Assembly: GCA_022565015.1 (NCBI GenBank)
Contig: JADFKI010000144.1
Location: 1-9,162, forward strand
From: Chloroflexota bacterium
GTDB taxonomy: Bacteria; Chloroflexota; Dehalococcoidia; Lucifugimonadales; JADFKI01
Reading direction: 5' to 3'
DNA: 9,162 nucleotides
This document shows, piece after piece, positions 1 to 6,287 of the stretch. The notes beneath the pieces were generated by a model. That model made no database searches. It was not told where the DNA came from and worked only from the letters and a program-made list of their open reading frames with translations. The translations under genes and the position numbers were made by a program. Each line of letters starts with the position of its first letter. The stretch's first letter is position 1.

Positions 1-309
1 GTACGCCAGGTATCCCCTTGTTAGCATCTGCATCTGTGTTCCGGCCATTAGCGATAGCATTCCGAGCCACAGGAAGAGGAAGTGTCGGTTAGAAAGGGAG
101 CTGAACGTGGTCTTGAAGACGTTGACCGACGCGGCGATACCGGAAGATGCAGTCGAAGGGCCGGAAACGCTCTGCCCGGATTGGGACGGCGGCGGCGATT
201 CGGTCGCCAACCGCCCCGCAGGACCATCCGAGGTGGATTCGGTGGGTCTATGGCCGATAGCCGAAGTGAGGGGTTCGGACTCTTCGCTCACGCCGCCGCT
301 ACCGCTCAT
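1..309 (-). CDS. MFS transporter, N-terminal fragment (runs off the window edge)
   Basis: Reading the minus strand from the ATG at 309-307 gives 103 open codons to the window edge, so only the N-terminus is visible. Residues 1 to about 65 are rich in Ser, Pro, Gly and Glu and look disordered. Residues 66-103 contain the signature FSSLSNRHFLFLWLGM followed by LMAGTQMQML and TRGYLAY, typical of the start and first membrane segment (about residues 77-97) of MFS exporters of the MFS_3 type in Chloroflexota and relatives. It is presumably an inner-membrane exporter; the substrate cannot be inferred. No Shine-Dalgarno sequence precedes the ATG, but a -10-like hexamer lies 6 bases upstream, which suggests a leaderless transcript. 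The long polar N-terminal extension is unusual for MFS proteins, so a start further inside (near residue 60) is possible, though no better start signal was seen. The family call is fairly secure and the exact start less so. Confidence 0.72.
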   Translation of the reverse strand, partial: MSGSGGVSEESEPLTSAIGHRPTESTSDGPAGRLATESPPPSQSGQSVSGPSTASSGIAASVNVFKTTFSSLSNRHFLFLWLGMLSLMAGTQMQMLTRGYLAY

Positions 310-315
310 GAAATG

Positions 316-344
316 AGTCTACAGAGTCTGCATGCAATACTCAA
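316..344 (-). promoter_or_regulatory. Putative leaderless promoter of the MFS transporter
   Basis: On the minus strand TTGAGT (344-339) and TAGACT (321-316) are separated by 17 bases, each matching 4 of 6 consensus positions of a housekeeping sigma promoter. TAGACT ends 6 bases before the ATG at 309, which would put the transcription start on or next to the A of the start codon. The weak hexamers could be chance. The same arrangement occurs at the EamA permease gene. Confidence 0.35.
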
Positions 345-425
345 TCAATCTGGAAGGCTCGGGCAGGCCTATGCGTCGCGTCGATGTCGGACTCTCTTAG
401 GCCGGCTCATCAATCTGCGACCGTC

Positions 426-466
426 TAAAACAAAGAGGGCCCAGCCAGTTCATGGCCAGGCCCTCT
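426..466 (-). terminator. Intrinsic terminator of the chemotaxis receptor gene
   Basis: AGAGGGCC (434-441) pairs perfectly with GGCCCTCT (459-466). Inside is a 2x2 CA/CA internal loop, a 4-bp GCCA/TGGC stem and a GTTCA loop. On the minus strand the stem is followed by TTGTTTTA, a U-rich tract. It lies about 45 bases past the MCP stop codon in the correct orientation and ahead of the MFS promoter, so the two minus-strand genes are probably separate transcription units. Confidence 0.85.
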
Positions 467-511
467 CCTAGTTAGCGATACTAGGCTTCTTGCGAGATGT
501 CTCTGTCTTCC

Positions 512-2458
512 CTACTGCCCTTTGCCTGCCACGGTTTCGGGAACCGCGACGGACGAACTCTGCCTCTCGGCTGACCATTTCTTCTCTTCGCTTTCCCTTG
601 GGGCTACCCCATTTTCGGCGGTATTAGTATCAAGTTTGAATGCTGCTACCGCCTGCTGGAGGGTTTTGGCCATGCCGTCCAGGTCCTGAGTCGATGCGAC
701 CACCTCCTGCACCTGGGCGCTCATTTGCTCTGCGGAAGCGCTCATCTCCTGGGTCGCAGAGCTATTCTGCTCGGAGACCGCGGTGATGCTCTCGACGGAC
801 TTGAACACCTCAGTGCTGTTAGCGGCCATCTGCTCGCTTGCGGCGCTGTTCTGTTCCGTGACGCTGCTTACGCCGTCCATCGTCTTCACCATCTCGTCGC
901 TGGAGGCGCTGACCTCCTCGGCCGAGGCGGAGATCTGCTCGATCTGCCTTGTCACTCCCTCAACGGATTCCGTGATGTTGCTAAGGGCCCTGCCGGCCTC
1001 TTCGGCCAGCTTGACGCCCTCTGCGACTTCCTTGGTACCCTCCTCCGCCGCCTCGATGGCCGCGTTCAGCGCCAGGAGGTTGGTCTGAGCCGCGATGTCG
1101 TCAATGACGGCGACGATCTTGCCAATCTCTTCTGACTGCGTACCCAGCTGGGCGATCTGACTGGACGCCTCGTCCATGGCGGCGCTGATCTTGCCCATGC
1201 CCTCAATCGTCTGATCAACCATTTCGGCGCCGCTCTTTGCAGCCTCGCTGGTCTGGTTGGAACCCTCCGTGGCCTCCAGTGCGTTTCGAGCCACGTCTGC
1301 GATGGCAGTAGACACCTGCCCGACTATATTTGTGGCCTGCTCGACGCCCCGGCTCTGCTCCTCGCTGCCACTTGTTATCTGGTCGATGGCGTTGGAGAGC
1401 TGCTGCATGGCCTCGGTGGCGGCCTGGGTACTTTCCGTCTGCTGGCTCGCCCCCTGCGCGACCTGCTGGCTCACCTGCGTAATGCCGGACGTGGCCTGTC
1501 CGGCCTGCTCCGCCGCGCTGGAGAGCTGTGAGCTGGCGGTAGCCAAGCCGGTGGAAGTATTCCCAAGGTCGCCTATCAGGGACCTCATGCTGGCGATCAT
1601 CAGGGACATGGCGTTGCCCAGGGCATCATTCTCCGATCTTGGCCTGGCCTCGACCGTAAGATCACCTTCACCGACTCGAGTGAGCGACTCGGACACCTCT
1701 GTCAGATATTCCTGCATCTCCCTGTAGGACTGGGCCATGGCTCCGATTTCGTCGGAGGAGCTGACATCCACCTGCGCGGTGACGTCGCCGACGGCGATCC
1801 GCTGCAATGCTCTGCCCACCGAGGTGACGCCGTTGGATATGCTGCGAGACAGCAAGAAACCAATTATCAAGGCGGTGGCGGTGGCGATTATCGACACAGC
1901 GACTATTAGCTGGATCGCGCTCTTTTCGGTACTCTCCGCCGCCGCGAAGGACTCTTCAATCCCCAAATCTATCAAATGCGCCAGCTCGGCGAGGTCCTCC
2001 TCCATCTCCTCCTCTTCAACGACCATTATGTGGAGGGCTTCCAGGCCTTCGGCCGTTTCCCCGGCTCGATAGTGGGCGGCAAACACCTCGGACTCCTCAA
2101 GGAACTCCTCGTACTCGTCCTCGAACTTCAAGAGTAGGCCGAGCAACTCCGGCTCGCCTGCGAGTTGCTCCTCAAGCTGGGCCGACTCCTCGAGTATTAT
2201 CTCCGTCTGATCCCGGGCCTCTTCCAGGATCTCATCGTCCAGGGTGAGCGCGTACTCGAAGTACAGCTCGGTCTGGAGAGCAAGCTGGAGCTCCAGGTCG
2301 GCCACTTCCTCCACTTCCGGAAGCGATTCATGGACGATCTTGTCCGTGGCCGCGGCCATCGAGGTCAGGCCGTTATAGCTGATGCCGAAGACGACAAGCA
2401 GCATGGCGACCACTACCAGGAAGCCACCGATCAATTTTGTCCTTACATTTAGCTTCAT
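512..2458 (-). CDS. Methyl-accepting chemotaxis protein lacking the distal half of its hairpin tip
   Basis: Transmembrane receptor of 648 residues that would normally signal to the CheA-CheW kinase complex. Visible parts: membrane segment 1 at about 10-26; a strongly acidic helical sensor region at 27-182, like four-helix-bundle sensor domains; membrane segment 2 at about 183-203; a HAMP domain at about 204-256 (GDVTAQV, DEIGAMAQSYREM); a second HAMP-like unit at about 257-297 (GEGDLTVEARPRSENDALG); and the long Ala/Ser/Gln/Glu coiled-coil signalling domain at about 298-609. The tip motif IAAQTNLLALNAAIEAA ends at residue 471 and jumps straight to EEGTKEVAEGVKLAEEAG. The conserved RAGE-x-G-x-GFAVVA-x-EVR-x-LA segment and about 48 residues in all are absent. 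A GGAGG ribosome binding site lies 12 bases before the ATG, a rather long spacing. There is no NWETF-type methyltransferase tether at the C-terminus. No other chemotaxis gene is present. The family is certain; whether this copy works is doubtful. Confidence 0.95.
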   Translation of the reverse strand: MKLNVRTKLIGGFLVVVAMLLVVFGISYNGLTSMAAATDKIVHESLPEVEEVADLELQLALQTELYFEYALTLDDEILEEARDQTEIILEESAQLEEQLAGEPELLGLLLKFEDEYEEFLEESEVFAAHYRAGETAEGLEALHIMVVEEEEMEEDLAELAHLIDLGIEESFAAAESTEKSAIQLIVAVSIIATATALIIGFLLSRSISNGVTSVGRALQRIAVGDVTAQVDVSSSDEIGAMAQSYREMQEYLTEVSESLTRVGEGDLTVEARPRSENDALGNAMSLMIASMRSLIGDLGNTSTGLATASSQLSSAAEQAGQATSGITQVSQQVAQGASQQTESTQAATEAMQQLSNAIDQITSGSEEQSRGVEQATNIVGQVSTAIADVARNALEATEGSNQTSEAAKSGAEMVDQTIEGMGKISAAMDEASSQIAQLGTQSEEIGKIVAVIDDIAAQTNLLALNAAIEAAEEGTKEVAEGVKLAEEAGRALSNITESVEGVTRQIEQISASAEEVSASSDEMVKTMDGVSSVTEQNSAASEQMAANSTEVFKSVESITAVSEQNSSATQEMSASAEQMSAQVQEVVASTQDLDGMAKTLQQAVAAFKLDTNTAENGVAPRESEEKKWSAERQSSSVAVPETVAGKGQ

Positions 2459-2737
2459 GACTCGTTTACTCCTCCCTCTTCTTTTAGTAGATGTTTAGAA
2501 TTCCCCAGCAGGCCGGCCATTCAATGGCTGTACCCGCCTGGCGTTCCCTCCGAAGATCGACATGAATTTGTCCATCCGTTCGTAAGCTCTCACATTTCTG
2601 CCGAAGTGCAGCGCCTATCCGCTTTCATCCTTCGCGCAGGATCCCACGTTCAGAGAAGGACGTCGGCATCCACCCGCCTTTTCCTCGGGCGAACCCAGAG
2701 AGGCGCATCGACTTTTGTGCACTATTGGCTGATATAA

Positions 2738-2816
2738 ACGTGGGATATTTCATCAAACGCTTCAGGTGTACTCTCATGGGATACTTTCTGGCTGGTGTAT
2801 ATACCCAATCCCACGT
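2738..2816. repeat. Widely spaced 9-bp inverted repeat ACGTGGGAT / ATCCCACGT
   Basis: ACGTGGGAT at 2738-2746 is the exact reverse complement of ATCCCACGT at 2808-2816, with 61 bases between. A further TGGGATA copy lies at 2778-2784. The arrangement could be paired binding sites for a regulator acting on the divergent MCP and gcdH genes, or the base of a larger RNA fold. A 9-bp match at this spacing can also arise by chance. Confidence 0.4.
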
Positions 2817-2870
2817 CATATGGTCTTCAAATGAAACCCGCATTCGCTCCCGTCGGTTTTACGGAATACT

Positions 2871-2911
2871 ATGGCTTTTTTTAAGTATGTATTTATACCT
2901 AAAATAGCCAT
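2871..2911. repeat. AT-rich imperfect hairpin in the MCP-gcdH gap
   Basis: ATGGCT (2871-2876) pairs with AGCCAT (2906-2911). The stem continues, after a mismatch, with a 4-bp T/A run, then a bulge and GTAT/ATAC. It has a run of seven T on the plus strand inside the left arm. It does not follow any gene in terminator orientation, so it is recorded only as a possible regulatory structure. Confidence 0.4.
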
Positions 2912-2994
2912 TATCGCCCCCGATTTTGCAGGCATAAACACAGACCGGTCCAGCTCGCCGAGTTACCTCGACATTCGATTTTAATCTTGAAAAC

Positions 2995-3013
2995 CGTGAG
3001 GATGTAGCTCACG
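2995..3013 (+). repeat. Short perfect hairpin CGTGAG-7-CTCACG
   Basis: A 6-bp perfect stem (CGTGAG and CTCACG) with the loop GATGTAG, located about 150 bases upstream of the glutaryl-CoA dehydrogenase start. It may be an operator half-site pair or part of a leader. No function is assigned. Confidence 0.3.
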
Positions 3014-3098
3014 AATATGGGTGCGGAATGCGACAGGTCGATGGTGTAAAATTTCGTGGGCAACGAGATTTGCAAGGTTCATCCATTAGGTGGAATTA

Positions 3099-3112
3099 TT
3101 GACCCGTGTCAA
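3099..3112. promoter_or_regulatory. Candidate operator TTGAC-CCGT-GTCAA upstream of gcdH
   Basis: A perfect 5-bp inverted repeat with a 4-base centre, ending 52 bases before the start codon of the acyl-CoA dehydrogenase. Its size and symmetry fit a dimeric repressor site, and it lies downstream of the only -10-like element seen (3047-3052). No regulator gene is adjacent, so the assignment is inference. Confidence 0.3.
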
Positions 3113-3164
3113 GGAACCACCGATAGGTATCAAGTGATGGTTACACGATTCGGCGGGAGTAGAT

Positions 3165-4322
3165 ATGCTCGACTATTTCAACGTTCTGGAGATGCTGTCC
3201 ACGGACGAACGGCAGGTGCAGTCCTCGGCCCGCGACTTTCTGGAGGCGGAGGTGCGGCCGGGCATTAGCGAGCAGTGGGAGGCGGGGGAGTTCCCGAGGG
3301 AGCTGGTTCCCAAACTGGGGGAGATGGGCTACCTCGGCGCGAACCTGCCGCGAGAGTACGGCGCGAGTGGAGTTAACAGCATCGCCTACGGCCTCATCAT
3401 GTACGAGCTCGAACGCGTGGACTCCGGCCTTCGAAGCTTTGCCAGCGTCCAGGGGGCCCTCGTGATGTATCCGATCTTCCGGTACGGCTCCGGGGAGCAG
3501 AAGGAGGCGTATCTGCCCGGGTTGGCGGCAGGCGAGATGATCGGGTGCTTCGGCCTCACGGAGCACGAAGGCGGGTCCGACCCCGGCGCCATGAGGACCC
3601 GAGCCCGCAAGGACGGCGAGACCTATCTGCTGTCTGGCACAAAGATGTGGATAACCAACGGCAACATCGCGGACATCGCCGTCATCTGGGCCAAGGATGA
3701 TGAAGACGTGGTCCGCGGCTTCGTCGTGCCGACGGACGCCGAAGGGTTTCTCGCCAACGAGATCAAGCACAAGATGAGCATGAGGGCCTCGGTGACCAGC
3801 GAGCTCGTGCTGGAGGACGTCCGCGTGCCGGCGTCCCAGATGCTGCCGGAAGCGAGGGGCCTCTCGGCGCCCCTGGCCTGCCTCACCCAGGCGAGATACG
3901 GAATCGCATGGGGAGCCCTTGGAGCCCTCGAGGCCGTGTACTCCAGCGCGCTGGAGTTCGCCCAGAACCGCGTGACTTTCGGGCAGCCCATCGCCTCTCG
4001 GCAGCTCGTGCAGGACAAACTGGTGGATATGCTCACGGACCACACAAAGGGACTCCTGCTGGCCTGGAGGCTGGCGGTCCTCAAGGACGAGGGCAAGCTC
4101 AACTACACGCACGTGTCGCTGGCCAAGCGGGACAATGTCAGGGCGGCCCTGACGGCGGCCCGCTCCGCCCGCGAGATCCTGGGTGGCAGCGGCATCACCC
4201 TGGAATACGACGTGATACGGCACATGCTGAACCTGGAGACGGTGGACACGTACGAGGGGACATACGACGTGCACACGTTGATCTTGGGACGTGACATTAC
4301 GGGTCATAACGCCCTGGGCTGA
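3165..4322 (+). CDS. gcdH: Glutaryl-CoA dehydrogenase (acyl-CoA dehydrogenase family)
   Basis: A full-length 385-residue flavoprotein of the acyl-CoA dehydrogenase fold. Closest in pattern to glutaryl-CoA dehydrogenase, which converts glutaryl-CoA to crotonyl-CoA plus CO2 using FAD and electron-transfer flavoprotein, in lysine, tryptophan and aromatic compound breakdown. Diagnostic stretches are ELERVDSGLRS (81-91, with Arg90 matching the glutarate-carboxylate-binding arginine), IGCFGLTEHEGGSDPG (126-141), TKMWITNG (159-166), QARYGIAWGALGA (242-254), the FGQP segment (272-275) and TYEGTYDVHTLILGR (362-376), with Glu364 at the catalytic base position. The N-terminal helical, middle beta and C-terminal helical domains follow in the usual order. 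The ATG has GGCGGGAG five bases upstream. Other family members acting on short-chain acyl-CoA are possible, but Arg90 and the TYEGT context favour the glutaryl enzyme. No other lysine-degradation gene lies beside it. Confidence 0.9.
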   Translation: MLDYFNVLEMLSTDERQVQSSARDFLEAEVRPGISEQWEAGEFPRELVPKLGEMGYLGANLPREYGASGVNSIAYGLIMYELERVDSGLRSFASVQGALVMYPIFRYGSGEQKEAYLPGLAAGEMIGCFGLTEHEGGSDPGAMRTRARKDGETYLLSGTKMWITNGNIADIAVIWAKDDEDVVRGFVVPTDAEGFLANEIKHKMSMRASVTSELVLEDVRVPASQMLPEARGLSAPLACLTQARYGIAWGALGALEAVYSSALEFAQNRVTFGQPIASRQLVQDKLVDMLTDHTKGLLLAWRLAVLKDEGKLNYTHVSLAKRDNVRAALTAARSAREILGGSGITLEYDVIRHMLNLETVDTYEGTYDVHTLILGRDITGHNALG

Positions 4323-4365
4323 TTCCGCTTTCTCGCTGAATACTCCGACGGCCCCCACGTATCCC

Positions 4366-4387
4366 CTCCGGTGCCCCATCGCCGGAG
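4366..4387 (+). terminator. Possible weak terminator hairpin after gcdH
   Basis: CTCCGGTG (4366-4373) and CGCCGGAG (4380-4387) form an 8-bp stem with one G-U pair and a 6-base loop, 44 bases past the gcdH stop. There is no T-tract after it, so it is at best a rho-dependent or pausing site. It fits the view that the next gene has its own promoter. Confidence 0.3.
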
Positions 4388-4454
4388 TGAAGTCACGGGC
4401 CGCCCGCCATGCAGTGATCGCCTCGAAATAATGCGGGCGAACGAAGTCATGAGT

Positions 4455-4460
4455 TATACT
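4455..4460 (+). promoter_or_regulatory. -10 element TATACT of a probable leaderless promoter
   Basis: TATACT matches 5 of 6 positions of the -10 consensus and ends 6 bases before ATG 4467, placing the expected transcription start at the start codon itself. No Shine-Dalgarno sequence is present and no good -35 was found. A 7-bp inverted repeat (CGCCCGC at 4401-4407 and GCGGGCG at 4433-4439) covers the -35 area and could be a regulator site. Confidence 0.45.
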
Positions 4461-4466
4461 TCCGCA

Positions 4467-5369
4467 ATGGACTGGTTATTCGTCGCCCTCGCCAGCGCAT
4501 TTGCCTTCGCAATCGTCTCCGTCCTGGATAAGATCATCTTCCAGCGCTTCATTCCTCGGGCGGCGACGTTCATCTTCCTGGTCGGCGTCGTCCAGATCGT
4601 CATGGGCCTGGTCATCATGTTGTTCTCTCCCCTACACGGCTATCCATTCCAGGTGTGGGGCGTCGCGTATCTATCAGGCATGCTCTGGGGGGTCTCTCTG
4701 GCAACAATGTTCTGGGTGATGAGTTACCGCGACGTCTCTCGCGTCATTCCCGTGGTCTCCAGCTCGCCGGTCTTCGTCGCGATTCTCGCCGTTGTATTCC
4801 TCTCCGAGCGGCTCACGGCGTTGCACTGGCTGGCCATTGCCGTAACGGTCGCGGGCGCGGCATTCATCTCCCAGAAAGGTTCAGAACAGAGGAGATCGTT
4901 TCCCCTGGACTCGTCTTTCTTCTTACTGATGCTTGGCAGCGCTACCTTTGCTCTAGGCATATTTCTGAGCAAGTTCCTCCTACAGGAGATGGAGTTTTGG
5001 GACCTGCTCATCTTGCGCAACTTCGGGCTCGGCACCACGTGCCTTCTGTTGATGACGAGGCCGTCCGTGCTGCGTGACGCGTTGCGCGTCTTCAAGAGCC
5101 CGGCGGCGACGGGTATATTTGTGATGACGGAAGGCGTCTTCGCGTTCGTCGGCATGGCGCTTGTGCTGTGGGCTATCGATCTCGGCCCGGTCTCCCTGGT
5201 CGCCACGGTGATGTCGGCCAGGCCCATGATTGTGCTGGCGCTCAGCATACTGTTCAGCATGAGGTTCTGGCGACTGCTGGACGAGCCGCTGGACAGGAAG
5301 ACCCTGACTAACAAGCTGGTGTCTACCGCTATGATCGTCGCGGGTATCAGCGCGATCGCACTTCTGTGA
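4467..5369 (+). CDS. EamA/DMT-superfamily permease
   Basis: A very hydrophobic protein of 300 residues from ATG 4467 with about ten membrane segments in two EamA repeats, roughly residues 1-136 and 149-300. The first repeat ends in the family-typical FLSERLTALHWLAIAVTVAGAA (split here as FLSERL at 111-116, then a Leu/Ala/Val helix). Length and layout match drug/metabolite transporters that export or take up small metabolites; the substrate is unknown. The reading frame is open back to an ATG at 4371, but the extra 32 residues are polar and unlike the family. A -10 element sits inside that stretch just before ATG 4467, so I choose 4467; ATG 4449 is an alternative. It lies 144 bases after gcdH and is probably transcribed on its own. 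Confidence 0.85.
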   Translation: MDWLFVALASAFAFAIVSVLDKIIFQRFIPRAATFIFLVGVVQIVMGLVIMLFSPLHGYPFQVWGVAYLSGMLWGVSLATMFWVMSYRDVSRVIPVVSSSPVFVAILAVVFLSERLTALHWLAIAVTVAGAAFISQKGSEQRRSFPLDSSFFLLMLGSATFALGIFLSKFLLQEMEFWDLLILRNFGLGTTCLLLMTRPSVLRDALRVFKSPAATGIFVMTEGVFAFVGMALVLWAIDLGPVSLVATVMSARPMIVLALSILFSMRFWRLLDEPLDRKTLTNKLVSTAMIVAGISAIALL

Positions 5370-5393
5370 AGAGTCGTCGGGCGGCAACGAGTC

Positions 5394-5421
5394 TTGGAGC
5401 CCTGCGCCAGACTGATATATA
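5394..5421 (+). promoter_or_regulatory. Putative extended -10 promoter of the SDR gene
   Basis: TGATATATA at 5413-5421 is an extended -10 (TG-N-TATATA). TTGGAG at 5394-5399 is a weak -35 at 16 bases spacing. It would give a leader of about 35-40 bases carrying the strong AAAGGAGG ribosome binding site of the SDR gene. Confidence 0.4.
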
Positions 5422-5464
5422 ACGCCGCAATGTTCTAGCCGAAGAGCAGGTAAAGGAGGGGCCG

Positions 5465-6280
5465 ATGCTGCCGGAATTCAGCTTAGAGGGCAGGACCGCG
5501 ATCGTCACGGGCGGCGGTCGAGGCATTGGCAGGGCTATCGCCCTTGTCCTTGCCGAGGCCGGCGCGGACGTGGTCGTATCGGCACGGACTAAGTCCGAGA
5601 TCGAGCGGACGGCAGAGGAGGTGGAGACGCTGGGTCGAAGAGCGCTCGCGGTACAGGCCGATGTTTCCTCGTCGTCCCAGGTCGACTCCATGGTCGAACA
5701 AGCGCTGGACCGGTTCGACAGGATCGACATTCTGGTAAATAACGCGGGCAAGCTGCTGAGGATGCCCGTCGTCCCCCTGCCCGACGAGGACCTGGCTCCG
5801 CCGCTGGTCTCGGGGGACAGCAGCGCGGGCACGACGGACGAAGCCTGGTCGGAGATCATGCGGACCAATCTCGACGGCGTATTCTACTGCGCCCGGGCGG
5901 TGGCCCGTCACATGATTCCCAACGGCTATGGAAAGATCATCAATATAAGCTCCAACAACGCCCTGCAGGCATTTCCCCTGGTCGCGGCCTACAACGCCGG
6001 CAAGGCGGCGGTCAATATGCTGACGAGGGTGCTGGCCCTGGAGTGGGCCCCTTACAACATCTGCGTGAACGCAATCGGCCCCGGCGATTACCATACGGAG
6101 ATGACGGACCCGACTTGGACCGACCCCGAGGGACGCCGTCGCCACCTGGAGGGAATCCCGTTAAAAAGGGAGGGAGACGTACGGGAGCTGGGACTGCTGG
6201 CCGCATACCTGGCGAGCCCCGCCACCGACTACATGACGGGCCAGATCATATACCTGGACGGGGGGCTGACGGCAAGGTAG
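5465..6280 (+). CDS. Short-chain dehydrogenase/reductase (classical SDR)
   Basis: A 271-residue classical SDR enzyme, a soluble NAD(P)-dependent oxidoreductase. Visible motifs are the cofactor loop TGGGRGIG (15-22), the ADV segment (65-67), NNAG (92-95), Asn135 in RTNLDG, and the catalytic Ser163, Tyr176 and Lys180 (YNAGK), followed by PGDYHTEM (206-213) and the C-terminal TGQIIYLDGG (258-267). Arg41 directly after the second strand hints at NADP(H). Compared with FabG-like proteins there are about 18 extra residues between NNAG and the next helix (roughly 101-124, Pro/Asp/Ser rich), likely a surface loop near the active site. Substrate cannot be told; FabG-type 3-oxoacyl reductase or a sugar/alcohol dehydrogenase are possible. 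The start has AAAGGAGGGG about five bases upstream. It ends 7 bases before the convergent prs stop codon. Confidence 0.9.
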   Translation: MLPEFSLEGRTAIVTGGGRGIGRAIALVLAEAGADVVVSARTKSEIERTAEEVETLGRRALAVQADVSSSSQVDSMVEQALDRFDRIDILVNNAGKLLRMPVVPLPDEDLAPPLVSGDSSAGTTDEAWSEIMRTNLDGVFYCARAVARHMIPNGYGKIINISSNNALQAFPLVAAYNAGKAAVNMLTRVLALEWAPYNICVNAIGPGDYHTEMTDPTWTDPEGRRRHLEGIPLKREGDVRELGLLAAYLASPATDYMTGQIIYLDGGLTAR

Positions 6281-6287
6281 CATCGGC

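Larger units (their letters stand above)
2459..3164. other. Intergenic region with no convincing gene, between divergent MCP and gcdH genes
   Basis: About 700 bases between two divergently transcribed genes. It must hold the promoters of both. The part from about 2700 to 3060 is more AT-rich than the neighbouring genes. Short open frames at 2625-2843 (minus, 72 codons) and 2725-2907 (plus, 60 codons) overlap each other, have no good ribosome binding site and read as nonspecific residues, so I do not call them genes. It contains several inverted repeats, listed separately. A -10-like TAAAAT at 3047-3052 could belong to the downstream gene, but no matching -35 was found. Confidence 0.6.

Noticed and set aside
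82..471. 129-codon plus-strand open frame at the window start
   Set aside because: It is antisense to the MFS transporter N-terminus, runs through the MCP terminator and is Arg/Gly-rich, as expected for a shadow frame in GC-rich DNA.
2625..2907. Overlapping 72- and 60-codon frames on opposite strands in the MCP-gcdH gap
   Set aside because: They overlap each other, lack ribosome binding sites and coding-like composition, and lie in AT-rich sequence with inverted repeats.
3141..4379. 412-codon minus-strand open frame
   Set aside because: Antisense to the clearly recognisable glutaryl-CoA dehydrogenase; the His/Arg/Gly-rich composition is typical of a shadow frame.
5483..6145. 220-codon minus-strand open frame
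   Set aside because: Antisense to the SDR gene, whose motifs are complete on the plus strand.
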